NCBI GenBank assembly: GCA_920105805.1
Contig: CAKKTI010000192.1
Coordinates: forward strand, 1-38,185
DNA length: 38,185 nt
From: Condylostoma magnum
Taxonomy: Eukaryota > Ciliophora > Heterotrichea > Heterotrichida > Condylostomatidae
Direction of reading: 5' to 3'
A model generated the notes under the pieces. The model saw only the letters and a program-made list of their open reading frames with translations. It had not been told where the DNA came from and did not search any database. Positions within the stretch are counted from its first letter, which is position 1, and each line of letters starts with the position of its first letter. Shown piece after piece: positions 22,261 through 34,678 of this stretch. The position numbers and the translations under genes are program-made.

Positions 22261-23094
22261 TCATATAACCAATAATAATTAAATCTAATTAATATCACTC
22301 CTAATAGACAGCTCCTCACTAGAGGATAAATCTTACTAGTCACTAGGCTATCCATTCTAAGATCCTTCCTCAATTTAATCATTCTCTTACTCCCCACAAT
22401 CCGATGTTTCATTAATTCCTTCTGAACTAGCATCACTACATGGACGCAAAAGAACTCTTGCCCCGGCAGCTAATAACAGCTTTCTACGCTCATTAGTCTT
22501 CTTAAACCAATCAATAGCTTCATTTTGACTAGAAATTGCTTCTGAATCGTTATTTCCTAGTAGATTTTACTTGATAAAGAGGGGATTTTCTAACTTCTTT
22601 TTGTATACTTTGATTTATTCTTTAGTGAAGGTTTCAGATTAAGCCAGATAAATAGTACATTTTAGGGAAACATCAAAAATATCATCAAGCATTTGCTCTA
22701 ATTAACTTTAGTCAAGTTCCTAGAATCCTTTAGAATAGAGTAAAAATAGTTTCTTTATGACTTTATCGTCCTTTAAGTTGTTGTTGATCATTATAAGGGC
22801 GATGAATAGTTTTCTAGTACCGATTTCCTAGTTATTTACTAATCCATTCTTAAAGTCTCCAAAAGCCTCACTTTATAAGTATTCTTCGCTTATTCCTTAT
22901 TTTTCTAGCATTAGATTCAACTATTCTTCCGTTAGGGTTTAAGTTATGCTAATATCTCGCTGAAATTTATCAAAGTTGATATTAGCAAGAGGGCTTGATA
23001 GTTCACCCTAGTAGATTTGTTTCTCTGTTTATGATAATGATACCCCGTCGAGAGAAATAGAGTCTGCTCGAGATCTGGAACTAGAACAACCCAT
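22261..23094 (-). CDS. Myristoylation-type adaptor, degenerate EF-hand-like (paralogue 1)
   Basis: 277 residues beginning MGCSSSRSR: Gly2 fits N-myristoylation and Cys3 palmitoylation, so membrane anchoring is likely. The body aligns along its length with the next gene (SLDGV near residue 15, then RKLFIALIMINN, KLFLLYSKGFQELDQSQLEQ, DWFKKTNERRKLLLAAGARV). The helix-loop-helix KKLFLLYSKG..ELDQSQLEQMLDDIF recalls calcineurin-B/NCS EF-hands without a canonical calcium loop. The tail is acidic and Ser-rich (SSSEELSIRSD). TGA at 22261-22263 is taken as the stop; TAA at 22252-22254 is the next possibility. It lies 32 nt upstream of the DsbA-like gene. Confidence 0.68.
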
Positions 23095-23185
23095 TTTTAT
23101 TATGGTTGAAAATGTTCCCTAAAATGCTCATGTATGTTTTTATGGGAAATCTTTTATTAGTTATATGAACGGACTAAACTCTTAA

Positions 23186-24028
23186 CTAAAAGTCTACTAA
23201 CTAATTTTATCTTTTCCTACTTAGATGTCTTTTGCTAGACTCCTATTCTCCCTGTCCTCCGCCTTTGACCTTATTCTTTACGTTAACTGCTTACTACTTT
23301 TTATTTCTAACCCAGTCAACACTACCTTTTATTGAAATTCCTTTCCTTTCCGGTTACTCTTAAGTTCTTAATAAAACTCTAACACCTGCAGCTATAAAAA
23401 GCCTTCTTCTTTCTTAAGTCTTTTTAAACCATTACTCAGCTTGCTCTTTATTCTAAATAACATTCTCATCAATTGATAAGTGTTCTAGGATCTTTTAAAT
23501 AATCTCATCTTAAGCCAGCAACTGTAATTTATACTCATCAAGAAATTCATCATTTACTCCCTCTTCATCATTCAGAGCTAGATATGGAGTAGCATAAAGA
23601 GATACATAGAAGATGTCATTAACCATTTCTGACAGTTCCTCTTGTCCTAGCTGAGTGAATCCCTTTGAGTACAAATAAAACAACTTGCTAGAAATTTTCC
23701 TGTCATTTAGCCCTGTATTGACCATCAGAAGTGCTGTAAAAAGCTTCCTAGAGGCGATTGTATCATTAATTATCAACTCATTTCTGAATCTTGTATAAGG
23801 GGCACTCTGTAGATAGTCTGAGCTGATTCCTTGACCTAGTAGTAAGGTATCAAGTTCTTAAGGGGTCAGGGAAGCGGTTATGCCAATTTTGCATTATAAC
23901 TTATTAAAGTTTAAGCTAGCAATAGGGCTTCCTTGTTCCCCATCGTATACTTTTTACTCATTGTCAAAAAATATCACCCCATCAAGGGAGCAAGAGCTAA
24001 ACCAACGTCTGGAACCTGTGCAGCCCAT
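23186..24028 (-). CDS. Myristoylation-type adaptor, degenerate EF-hand-like (paralogue 2)
   Basis: 280 residues beginning MGCTGSRRW, with Gly2 and Cys3 as acylation sites. Clear tandem paralogue of the downstream gene: SLDGV, SPIASLNF, a TPQELDTLLLGQGIS helix, RKLFTALLMVNTGLNDRKIS, KLFYLYSKGFTQLGQEELSE, QWFKKTQERRRLFIAAGVRV. The C-terminus differs, being basic and Lys-rich (about 225-280) where paralogue 1 is acidic. The frame has no TGA before it runs into the start of paralogue 1, so the stop must be TAG or TAA; TAG at 23186-23188 is chosen (TAG at 23174-23176 is the alternative). This is direct support for UAR termination. Confidence 0.7.
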
Positions 24029-24166
24029 TTTTTATATGGTTGAAAAGAAATTAAAAAATTTTACGTATAGTTTTCTATCTCTGTATAACTGAAACTTCAG
24101 TATATTTTAAATCTGCTATTAAATTCATTAATGATTAAAAGTAATTTAAGAGGATAAAATCTACTC

Positions 24167-25248
24167 ATGAAGTCAGTCTAGGAGGGAAACCTTTAAGAGG
24201 TGTAGTAGCTTATAGACTAATATGATATAGACGCAACAAATCAATGCGGGTACTCCTCCTTAGCGATAGCTGTAAAGCATAATCACTATTAAATAGCGAA
24301 TATTCTTATATCGAAAGGCGCCAATATAAATCAAAGAAACAATGTAAGGTTAATCAGGCTGGCCAAAGCATTCTGTATTTAGCATGCTATCAAAACAGGG
24401 CCAATTTAGTAAGATTACTAATACAGTACTAAGCAGATACAGAAATAACAGATTAAAGAGGATGAACTCCTCTATTTGTAGCTGCTTTTAGGAATAATCT
24501 AGAAATTGTTAAGCTTTTAATCGCAAGTGGATGTAATTTAAGGCATATAGATCAAGTAAAATTCAATTAGTTTGGTAAAAGAGCAATTGACAGGACAAAA
24601 AATGTGTAAATATGCGGATTGTTGCAAAGAATGGAGTCAAGACCACCCAGGAGAAGAAGATCAGCTAGTAACGAGTTCATGGTAAGGCGAGAGATAATGA
24701 ATTAATGTACTCCTATTAAGATAAATGACATGCCGTAAAGGCCATAGTCCACAACTCCAAGAGGCTAATAGGATCACAGTATTCCTTCTTTTGATACTGG
24801 CACAGAAGAAGTGTAAAGCTGAAATGATTTAAGTCGGGATATCTTTAGCAGTTTAAGTTAAAAGGTAAAGTAATTACAGGAGGGCTTTTAAGTTTGTAAT
24901 GTGTAAGTAATGTAAAGAGATATATGCAATATTGATAGACTGATTAAGAAAAAAGTTGATAATTACAAAAATCAAACAAAAGTACAGATTTTATAGATGA
25001 TCTAGTAAAATCTACAAAAGACTTGAAAAGAGAATCAAAGTAGACAAAAATCCACATTCAATAAAGTGCCAAAGCCCATAGTGTAAACTCCAAAACAGTT
25101 TAATTCATTTTAAGATACACCTCAATCCACATAATCTGACAGTATAAATACAGTTAAAGATAATAGAATTCAAAGAACAAAAGAAGTTCCCCATACAAAG
25201 GTATTAGAGACTCTTCAATCTTTTCTTGACTTTGCACGTAGTAACTAG
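24167..25248 (+). CDS. Ankyrin-repeat protein with a 14-nt intron
   Basis: Two exons (24167-24343 and 24358-25248) give 355 residues. Residues about 1-135 are four ankyrin repeats (IANILISKGANINQRNN, GQSILYLACYQNRANLVRLL, RGWTPLFVAA, LEIVKLLIASGCN). The intron falls inside the INQRNN-AGQS turn, and removing it restores the repeat consensus exactly. The rest is low complexity, basic and Ser/Thr/Gln-rich with a short predicted coiled coil (RLIKKKVDNYKNQ). Trp codons in RGWTPL, QSWNDL and KTWKEN are TGA. The stop is TAG at 25246-25248; without it the frame would run far into the antisense of the ABC gene. Likely an interaction scaffold; the partner is unknown. Confidence 0.75.
24344..24357 (+). 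other. 14-nt spliceosomal-type intron
   Basis: GTAAGGTTAATCAG, with GT-AG ends and a TTAAT branch-like A, interrupts an ankyrin repeat in phase 0. The two sides join as N-N-A-G-Q-S, which matches the ankyrin consensus with neither gap nor extra residue. No other GT-AG pair restores the frame. Confidence 0.72.
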
Positions 25249-25289
25249 TTTAAAACCCATAAAAATGACTACACAGTAATTAAAACAAC

Positions 25290-27926
25290 TCAATTATTAG
25301 TTACCTTCATAAAAACTTCCTCTAAGGTAGTATGAGAAATTGACCAATCCTTCACAATTTTCGACAGTAAATGATTCTAATCCTGCTCAATAACTCTAGA
25401 GAACTGAGCAATTGAGTCCATAGAGGTTATAGGCACGGATAATACCAAGCTATTAGCACTCTTATTAATAATCTTACAATCTGGGATAATTTCTTATACA
25501 CACTCTGCCACTTGCTCTGAGTTTTCCGTAATAATGCTAATCCTGTACCCGTCTCCATAATGATTCTTAAGATACACTGAGTTTCCTAAGCACTTGATCT
25601 ACCCTTGAACTATAACACCTATTCTATCACTCAATATATCAGCTTCTTCCATAGAATGAGTGGTTAATATAATAGTTCTATTCTCCTTAAGTCTTTTAAT
25701 CAGCTGCCATACTTACCTTCTGTTTATCGGGTCCATTCCTGTAGTAGGCTCATCAAAAATAATCAGTTTAGGGTCCCCAATAACAGAAATTGCAACGGAA
25801 AGCCTTCGTTTCATCCCCCCGCTGAAAGTTCCAACCTATAAATCAGCAGCATGTAATAAATTCACATAATCAAGCCTTTTTTCTACTTCTTCCTATATTT
25901 TTCCCTTTTCTATACCTTTTAGCATAGCAAAAATAGACAAGTGCTCTCTGGCTGTGAGTTCATTTCATAGGATATCGTGTTGAGGACATACTCCAAGTTT
26001 TTTTCTTATTTCATTTATTTAAGTCCTCAGATCATATCCACTAATCTATGCATCTCCCGAACTAGGCGCAATTACTCCTGTTATAACCCCAATCAAGGTA
26101 GATTTCCCAGCCCCATTATGCCCTAGTAACGCAAACACCTCTTATTAGTCAATCTCTAAATAAATCTACTTAACAGCGTGTACATCCTCCCTTGTAGTTT
26201 TAAAAATGCTTTTATTATAGGTTTTACTTAGCCCTGCTAGCCGCAGTCCCTTTGCCTCGATTCCTCTTTAAACGTTATCTTTTACCATTTATCGCTCCTA
26301 GTCAACAGTTTCCTCGTCTATTTCATCCTCCTGTTCCTCGTATGTATCTCTACAGCAGGCAGTCAGGGCTCTTATATGCCTGGTCAGTGGCTCCGTCCCT
26401 CCTCGATTGTACGGCAGGTACTTATCGAAGAACCAGGCCAGTAGGCCGTATATAAGGCAGTTTGCTATCAAAAACCCAAAAATTGCAAGTACTGGAGGCA
26501 CGTAGTAATGCCCGGCTAAATGGCCATGTCTTCCTTTCACCAAATCACTCCATTAAAACCCTCCTCTTTCCTCCCAAGTCATCGTCTGATGAGAAAAGTG
26601 CTTACCGGATTGTCTGGCTATTAATGAGAATCCTTATGCAAAGTTGTATGGAGGGTAGAAGAGCAGTATATACCGGAACACTTTCACCCATATTGGTACT
26701 TAGGATGACCACATGGCATACACTACATACAGATTTCCCATTAAAAACTGTAAAACTAGGCCTAAAAGTATCACAGCATAAGAGACTGTATACCCAGCTT
26801 TCATGTCTTTTAATACTGTACTGATCATCATAGCTAGGATTTATATAGCTTGGGAGTAAAACACGAACAGCATTAGAAGGATCAAGTAGGGGGTGTTAGT
26901 AAAGAAACTGAAGCCATAGAAGTAGCCACTGAGTATTAGCACGTTGCTAATAAGGAAAGATGATATAAGTCCTATGGTAATCCAGCCCCACCAGTATGCA
27001 GAGTTGGATAATCCCATCACGTTTAGATTCTAACGTAGCTTCTACTCCTTTTCCCTCAGCATTTCTATCAAAATCCAGACAAAAGGAACCATTGGAGGAA
27101 TGAAGAAGTAAAATCCACCTGTTGCAGACACTATATCTACATTCTCTACATATCTGTTATTTACTGTAGGGAATCTTTATACGTCTATTTGCAAGTCTGG
27201 AGCCTCCCAGCCGTATTTCCAGTGAGTGTAATTAAGAATGGCCAAATCTATCGCCTTTTTTAAACTAAGTGCACTGTTATCGAAGGGATAGGGGATATTA
27301 GGAGGATCAAGCAGTTAAAGGTTAGCAAATGTTTAATTAGCCATTATGTTATAAGCAAATAGTTCCTCACCTGCCCGAGGGCAATCGATTCTTCATATAA
27401 GTGGATTTGTTTCAGTGGTAAATGGCCCAGTACAAAAGATGACCCCACTTTGAGTCATGTTCTCATTCTTATCCAAATGTTCTATAAATGCTAAAGGATC
27501 TCTCTCTGAAATGATCTAAATATCTCTCCCCAGTACAAGATCATTAGTCATTGCAATATGATTTATTATATAATCAGTCCACTCTGTCCTACCATTAGTC
27601 ATTCCAATGCCAACTGTAGTGCAATTTTTACCCCAACATTTCGGGATTTTACTTATGCTCCACTACTCAGGAGTAGTATTGGTGTTAAAGGAGGCAAAGT
27701 CAGAAACTCGCTCTAGAAGAACTATAAAAGTACAGACTATCAAAGGAGTTAATGCCTGTATTATCGTTCTTGACGGGTTTCTTCGGAAAAGAAGGTAAGA
27801 CTTTCACATTATGATTTTGTAATGCATCCAGAACTCGCTTGGATTCTTACGCTTAAGCTTTGGCTTAGGGGGAAGCTCAATTTCTAGAGAATTTGCGAAT
27901 TGCACTGATGAACTGGATGAGTCCAT
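25290..27926 (-). CDS. Half-size ABCA-type ABC transporter
   Basis: 878 residues. TM1 lies near residues 55-75 ([16 protein letters not shown]), followed by an extracytosolic domain of about 250 residues and five or six more helices (about 340-560). The single nucleotide-binding domain (about 560-800) has Walker [10 protein letters not shown] near 600, [17 protein letters not shown] (the Q-loop region of ABCA, Trp by TGA at 25975-25977), signature [10 protein letters not shown] near 697, Walker [15 protein letters not shown], and H-loop [11 protein letters not shown]. The terminal [11 protein letters not shown] is the ABCA regulatory-domain motif. ABCA proteins move lipids; a half transporter must dimerise. 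The stop is TGA at 25290-25292, 41 nt from the convergent ankyrin gene. Confidence 0.9.
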
Positions 27927-27995
27927 TTTTAAGTATTTTAATACAGCAGTCTATTAGGACTTTATTACTACATAACTATCAAAATCTATAATTTA

Positions 27996-29138
27996 CTAAA
28001 AGAAGTACTTTGATACTATATATCTAATAAAAAATGCAATTCCACAGCAGAAGATTTAGAACAATATTAAAACTCCAGCCAGTTTATCTTCATATTAAGG
28101 TCCTATCAACTTCAACATAAGATTAATAAGTGTAAAATGATCTTCAACACATTCTAACTATTAAGATTTCACATTCAACTTAGGAAGTCTATGTCTAGGA
28201 CACTTAATTACTCCAATTAGCTAAGGGAGAGATATAACAAAATTTATAATCTGCGGTGCAAAAAACAGCATCATTGTCTTAGAATAATGTCCTAAAATAC
28301 CAGCAACAGCCAAAGCCATTCCAGCATAATAGCAAAATGTGTCTCCTACAAACACTTTTGAGGGAAATCTGTTATAATACAGCAAAGCAGTCGATGTGAA
28401 TATAAACGGCAGTAAAATCGAAGCACTTAGGAAGTGTTATGCACTTATTAACTCAGATTGACTATTCTGTATTTCTATAACATTATGTAATAGTCCAGCA
28501 CACCCAATAACTATACTCTAACCCACCTCAATACCATTTATACCAGCGTATATATTGATAGAATTAGTGCAGAATATAGTCAGTAAACACATGTACAGCT
28601 TGTAAACTATCCCAAGTTCCAGCATTTCACCTAAGAAAGGTCTAAGAGGCGTTGGTACAACGATTTAAGTAACTCCAGAATATGCTATAAGAATTGGTAA
28701 ACTTGCCATTAAGGGTAAAATTAGCTTATAACGCCAGCGTAAGTCAAGGACGTCGTCTACAAATCCCAGTAAAATCATTAAGCATATAGAGAGTGTTGCT
28801 GCATTGTACTAGTTAAGATTTTCACTCGATGCTACTAATTGTAGAATTATTAAGGAAATTACGTAGGTTGTTCCTGATATAAGGCCTATTCCTTCAGGGC
28901 TGTTTGGAAATTACATTACTTTGGGTGAGTTTTTATTCAAATCAATTCCACATATGCCTTTTACTAGGGTTAAGTTTTTAGTTTTTGGGATAATGTAGAT
29001 TGTTATTAAAAATCCGAGAGTAGAGACTAGTATATTGGCTCATAATTTGTTATCAATTGATAGGTCTGATGTAAGAGCCCACACGAAAGGAAGGGTAATT
29101 GATACAAAGATGATGAATTCGAATTATGCTAACACCAT
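27996..29138 (-). CDS. ALG7: UDP-GlcNAc:dolichyl-phosphate GlcNAc-1-phosphotransferase (ALG7/DPAGT1)
   Basis: 380 residues (human 408) and about ten membrane helices. Family motifs in order: a PEGIGLISG loop after [22 protein letters not shown] (the Asp-rich catalytic loop), [17 protein letters not shown], and [12 protein letters not shown]. It catalyses the first step of N-glycan precursor synthesis in the ER, moving GlcNAc-1-phosphate from UDP-GlcNAc to dolichyl phosphate, and is the tunicamycin target in other eukaryotes. One TGA (KLWANIL) is Trp. No TGA occurs before the frame enters the ABC gene's start; stop TAG at 27996-27998 is immediately followed by TAA. Neighbours are 69 nt (downstream) and 53 nt (upstream) away on the same strand. 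Confidence 0.92.
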
Positions 29139-29191
29139 TTTTATACTTTAATTAGGGTTTGATATAAACAGAAAGAATTGCAAAAAATATA

Positions 29192-32100
29192 CTAATTATC
29201 TAATGGTAGTATTCTTCTTCTATTTCTTATAGTAATTTGATCAAATATAATGGGAGAGGATCCTTGCATATCTTAAGATCGCCTATTTAATTTGTTTTAT
29301 TAACTTGTATTAACATTCTCTTTTTATTATAGTTAACTATCACTCATTTATCCACTAAGTTAAACTTTTTTCCTTCTTAACTTTTACTTAAGTATTAGCA
29401 CTACTTTTTGAACAGCTTAAATGTAAAAAACTATTAAACTAGCTATGATACATAATAAAATACAATATAAAGCAATTTAGCAAAATAAATCTCGATTATC
29501 TTGACTAATGTCATAATTAGGTAGATCTAAAGAAGCTTATATTAAAAGCACTAGAAAGAAAATGAATTCTGTAGCAATATTAATAATATTCCCTGTTATT
29601 CTTTCCTTATAAGGCTTTATCTTAATTAGAATTAGCAGATAAATAAGTTGAGTAATCACCAACACTAATTACTGATAGAAGGAAAATTAGCTTAAAACAA
29701 CTAAATCAATTATAATCAGCAGCTTTTTTAGATAGTTGAAAATAACAAAACATATAGTAAATTTACTATCAAGCTTAAATTGTTGATAAAATGCACCAAA
29801 TATCTTAAGATAATCTTCACTCATTAGAACTTCCTTTTCTTATCTTATTATTTTAGTGTAAAATATAATTCCTATTCATAAGTATAGCATTAAGATGATA
29901 ATAAAGCCCACTAAATCATAATAGTCATAATCTTAAATATCAATAAGATAAAACAGTCACAAACCTGTTGATAGCGTAAGCATTATAAAGCTACTCTCGA
30001 GGGTTTTTATAAGCATATTATATCTAAATAGTCTTAAAACTGGTAATAAGCATCTCATATGACAACAGGCTACTAACATCAATACTAATAATGCTATTAG
30101 AATGATAAATACAGCCAAAAGCAGCATCGATCCAGCATTTTTCAGTATACTCGCTGATATTTCTTATTTTTCATATTAATAACTATCCAATATATAATCA
30201 TCACTTACAAAGGAGTCCAGTAAATTAGGAGCAAAGCTTACGTTAGCAAACTCTCAGAATATATAGAATTGTCTTAATTATTATGTAATTGGCCAATTTA
30301 TAAACCTAAATAAACTGACGATTTACATAAACTCTAAGCTTCGTCAAATCATTCCTAAATTAAAATTTATACCGAATATTGAGGCTATAAGAGAAGAACA
30401 AAAAGATACTGCTAAAGCTACACCAGCACTTTATTAAACACCTTAAATCGTTAAGGTTTCTTCATTTAGATAGTCATCTTAAATCACAGATGTATACTCT
30501 AAAGGATCAAGGGATTTTTCTACAGGGCTTTAAAGACTTTTATTGAAACTAAAATATACTATAGTTCCCTTTAAAATTACCTATTCAGCAGTTAACTATA
30601 TTGTAATTGATTCTTCCTTTTCCTTTAAATCTCATGAAAATTAAGCATCATTTTCAACTTATATACTTAGATTATCTTTAATATCTCCAATAATAGGCTC
30701 TGAAAATGTCAGATTAAATAGAAATTAGTCTTATTCTTATTATTCATAAGTTATAATAGCGTGAGGGGATTTATTTGAACAATAACCTCCACTACAACTA
30801 TAGCCCTATTCAATAATACAGTTTTAATCACATCCATCTTCCTCATCAGTGTTACCATCGTCACATTCGTGTTACCCTAAGTTTATCCCATCTCCGCATA
30901 TTTCATTACAGTAGTCTTATAAAGCGCTTATAACTTCTCCATCTAAATCTTCAATCTTTATCGTGTACTCATTTGAAAAGCCTTGTATTGTATTGCAATC
31001 ATAGCAGTTATATTATATCAAATTGTAGTTTTGCTCGCATTATGTGCAGAGAAGTTGTTATTAGTCAGAATAGCATTTCCGGCAGTTTTAGTTGCAGGGA
31101 CTGCATATGAATTAAGGGGTTATATACGCGCCGTTCGGGCAAAGGCATGTACCATTGCTAAGTATAAACTCATTCATACAATTTGTACACTACTAATTAT
31201 TAGCATGTGTACATAAAGGACTAAATTGGACTTAGAACTGCTTATTTAGTATGTCCTGATTATGTATTTATTAGAATTAGTTCAGATTAGTAATGCTTAA
31301 TCTAATTATAACATCTTCTGAATCGATTATTTCGTATTACACTGCAAAATTTATGTCATAGTCTACCTGATTTAATGAGAACTCAAAATCTATTAAGTTT
31401 TAATTGAGATATAGCAAAAAATCTGATGCTTGTAAGCTTTAATAGCCTTCGAAATATTAGTTAAAACTTAGTTTAAATCTATATTTACTCTCTGCTAATT
31501 CTGTGTAGGTAAAGGACACATTTTAAAGTACTAATTTGCATATTGAAGGTGCATAATAGTCGCTGTTTTCGCATACAAAGTGCTATTCTATTTAGCATTA
31601 TGAGCTACATCCATCTCCTGATTAATCATTCCCATCATCACATCCTTACTAAAGTAGTAATTTTCCATCTCCACAGATTTCTTAGTGACAACTCTCTAAA
31701 ATTCACTACTGTAAAATAAGGCTTATTTCATTAGTAGTTATTATATAATTTTCACTAAGACCTTGTATACTATCACAACTAAGACAATTATTTAGGTAAT
31801 AATATTAGTCATTACTACAAACTGGATTAAGAGGTAAGCATTCACCTCAGTTGCAATAATTACAGTCTAAACAGTTTTAAATGTTTGCAACATAAGGATC
31901 AACAGCTTACAAAACTTAATTAAATTTTATATCAAAAAGATATAAAGCTCCTTAGAATCCATCATTTGATATTTATGTAAAAAATTATTACGAGTTTTAT
32001 ACAATGTCATTGGGGATTAATCCGAAACGTAAGATTATTGTACCATTCAATTATGTTTAATACCCACTGTTATCATGCACCTACTTTTAGTTATTTATAT

Positions 32101-33799
32101 ATAGAGTATCTAAATTGCCTTATTAATCAGTTAAAGCTGCAATATATATCCATTAGGTATATGGCCAATCAATCGTTGATTAAATGTTAACTACTTTGAA
32201 TGAGTTTTAAATATATCCGAAATACACTGTCAGCTTGTCTTGTAAAATTTATAAGTTGAATGAATAATATGCGTATTTATCTTTCTGCTTAAAAGTTACG
32301 TAAACTGTTGCTACTTATCCTCCCCTTTATGGATAAATCCAGACTATTATTCCAAATCTCTAAGAAAAAGTAGGATAATTACCATTTTAATCAGATATTC
32401 ATACATAACCTTCTTTGCCAAAATAGAAACCTTGATTACTTAAAGTCACTTATTAAGATAAATTAGCCTTAAGAATTGAATTGTAAAAGTTTGGTGTATT
32501 ATATGCATATAAAATTGCACTAGGACTTTAATCAGTGCAATTAACCCCACTTTGAGTGCTTTCTGTGGGGCAACTTTATATACAACTTTATGTAAATTAA
32601 TCTTTCACAAGGGGTGCTTAGCAGTCAAACAATCTATAATAAAGATGACTTACCATAGTACAATCACTTTAAAAAGATTCTTAAATAGGCCAAGTGCAAT
32701 CAGGGCAAAATGTTTCATTACATTATGGTGGATCTCTGTTTTCTTTAGTTTCATTAACCCCTACAATTCCTATGTAAATTTTATGGTTATTCTGAGGAAT
32801 CACTATCTCGACATAGTCTATAGCTAAATTTACTTATTGTTGTGATATTCATGTATAGTTTAATCAGAATGTTACACTTCCATTTTCATAGATGTCTATG
32901 CCAATGTAGTAAAAAATATCATACTTTATATCCTTTTGCACAGTTGTATTGCCTACTGAGAATTATAGTTCATTAGAAATAGCTTTTATACCGATAATTT
33001 ACTGACCTGCTTGTGTACGAAACTGAAACAAGCTGCTAGTTTCAGTGTCCTTAAGTTTTACTTGGAGCATAAAGGAATATCTTTTAGATTAATCAGGGCA
33101 CATTTGTATATCAGTCTACTATAATTGATGCAGTTTACAGTTCTCATCATGCTCGATAGATAATTTGTATTCTCCAGTAATTTGAGTATCACTAACATCT
33201 CTGTGATTAAAGATATAGTACTTATCAAGGCTTATGATCTCTTAGAAGAATAACTGGCTTTAGAACATACTGAGATTATAATCAGCCAATGAAGGCACTA
33301 TCTAAAAATCGTGAACAATAGCTCTAATGCTATGTCCTACTACAATACCTTGAACTTAATTGTAAAAATTAGACGGCTTATCAAAACTTATTTCAGTCCC
33401 ATTCCAATCAAAAGTCCAAGATTACTTTAATTTTACAGTTGTACTTAAAATCTAGATTTCTACAGCCGTCCATACTCTTTGATCAGACATAAAGCTGTGT
33501 CCCATCTGACTCTAGCCATCGCAGGCAATTTCTGTTATATTTTCCGTGATTTCATAGTCACAGCTGCCAGAATTATCAAAGGTTAGTTGAAATAAAATCT
33601 GTCTCTCCAATGAGCTCTTAAAAAATTGTTTATACCAGAAAAAAACTGTGTAATCTTAAACGGGGATTTGACTGAGTTCACTCTAAAAGGTGACAGGCTG
33701 TAGTATACTACTATCAGAATCAGGATTAAAGACATAAGGCTGACTCTAAGGGACAACCTCTAGGCTTCGACATATTAGGAAAAAGAGCAAAAAATACAT
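29192..33799 (-). CDS. Giant Cys-rich surface protein with polytopic C-terminus
   Basis: 1535 residues in one uninterrupted frame. It begins MYFLLFFLICRSLEVVP, a signal peptide. A long ectodomain with beta-rich segments contains two Cys-rich modules of the DUF4215/Myxococcus type (about 700-745 CGDGKLLLQQGCDDGN with DGCSSQC; about 965-1000 CGDGINLGQHECDDGN with DGCDQNC). A Cys-pair region of furin/EGF-like type lies between them. From about 1090 there are eight or so hydrophobic helices (for example LLLAVFIILIALLVLMLVAC) and a cytosolic basic tail. The plan resembles large ciliate membrane receptors or TRP-like proteins, but no channel motif was recognised. Several TGA codons read as Trp. The TAG stop at 29192-29194 is a choice among TAG/TAA codons. 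Confidence 0.75.
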
Positions 33800-33907
33800 T
33801 ATAAATGAAGTTTATTAAAAGAAATGTATCCAATACATATCTTTAATTGATTATCAGCAATGCATAAACTTCTAATTTCCCTTCTCACATACAAAAACGT
33901 TATAAAA

Positions 33908-34651
33908 ATGTCACATTCCCAATGCAGCAGCTGTAATTCAAACTAAACTCTAATCCACCAGGACCCAACCCTCCTTTGCTTAAATTGTTACAACAGAAAA
34001 CTAGCAGAAGAGAGAAGAATACGTGAATTAAGAGACCGTTAATACGACATAGAGCGTGAATCCTAAAATATACAAAGAGTCTAAGACTGAGAGAGACAAC
34101 AATAAGAGATGTGAAATCAACAAAGACAACAATCTAGACAAGAAGCCCAAAGAGCCAGCCAACATCTCGAGTAAATTTACTAACAAAAAAGACCAAAAGC
34201 ATATTACGAGCCAAGTGATACAAATGAGGAGTACTGAAGACCTGATATTGAGTAGCAAAACCAGTACAGATAATCTCTACTCAACCAAATCGAGGAAAAA
34301 CGGTAAAGACAGGCCCGAGAGAGAGAGGAAGATATAAGACTAGAAAGTGAGAGAATAGAACGTAATAAAAGAATGATGGAAGAAGGGGAAAGCTGTTACT
34401 ATGATGAGTTAAAACGGCAAAGACAGATAGTAAAACAACAACTAGAAGACTAGCTCAAGGAAAAAGAAGCAGAAAGGAAGCGAGAATGGTTAGAAAAGCA
34501 ATACGATAGATACGATATAGACAAACAAGCAGAAAAGTACCAATAGCAAGTCGAAGGATTCTAAAGATTCCGCGGACAAAGAAAAGAAGTATGGAAATGT
34601 GGAAACTGCAACTAAAACGCGGAACCTAGTAGCCTAAGCCGCTGGGATTGA
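33908..34651 (+). CDS. Zinc-finger/coiled-coil protein, Arg/Gln/Glu-rich
   Basis: 247 residues. The N-terminus holds two CxxC pairs (CSSCNSNQ and LLCLNCYNRK), a treble-clef or ribbon-type zinc site. A long charged helical stretch follows (EERRIRELRDRQYDIERES and similar, about 32-225) with strong coiled-coil character. A third CxxC pair, VWKCGNCNQN, lies near residue 233. Four or more TGA codons read as Trp (QDWERQ, EMWNQ, EYWRPD). TGA at 34649-34651 is the proposed stop. Reading through it gives VRKLIKL, then TAA, AAA and the PKA-R ATG in the same frame, so a fused protein cannot be excluded. Function unknown; a structural or RNA-binding role is possible. Confidence 0.6.
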
Positions 34652-34678
34652 GTTAGGAAACTTATAAAGCTATAAAAA

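Noticed and set aside
26252-26824. Plus-strand ORFs within 26252-26824 and 27607-27798
   Set aside because: They are antisense to the strongly supported ABC transporter frame and show no protein-like features.
34028-34337. Short ORFs on both strands at 34028-34337
   Set aside because: They are other-frame readings of the repetitive Arg/Gln/Glu coiled-coil gene.
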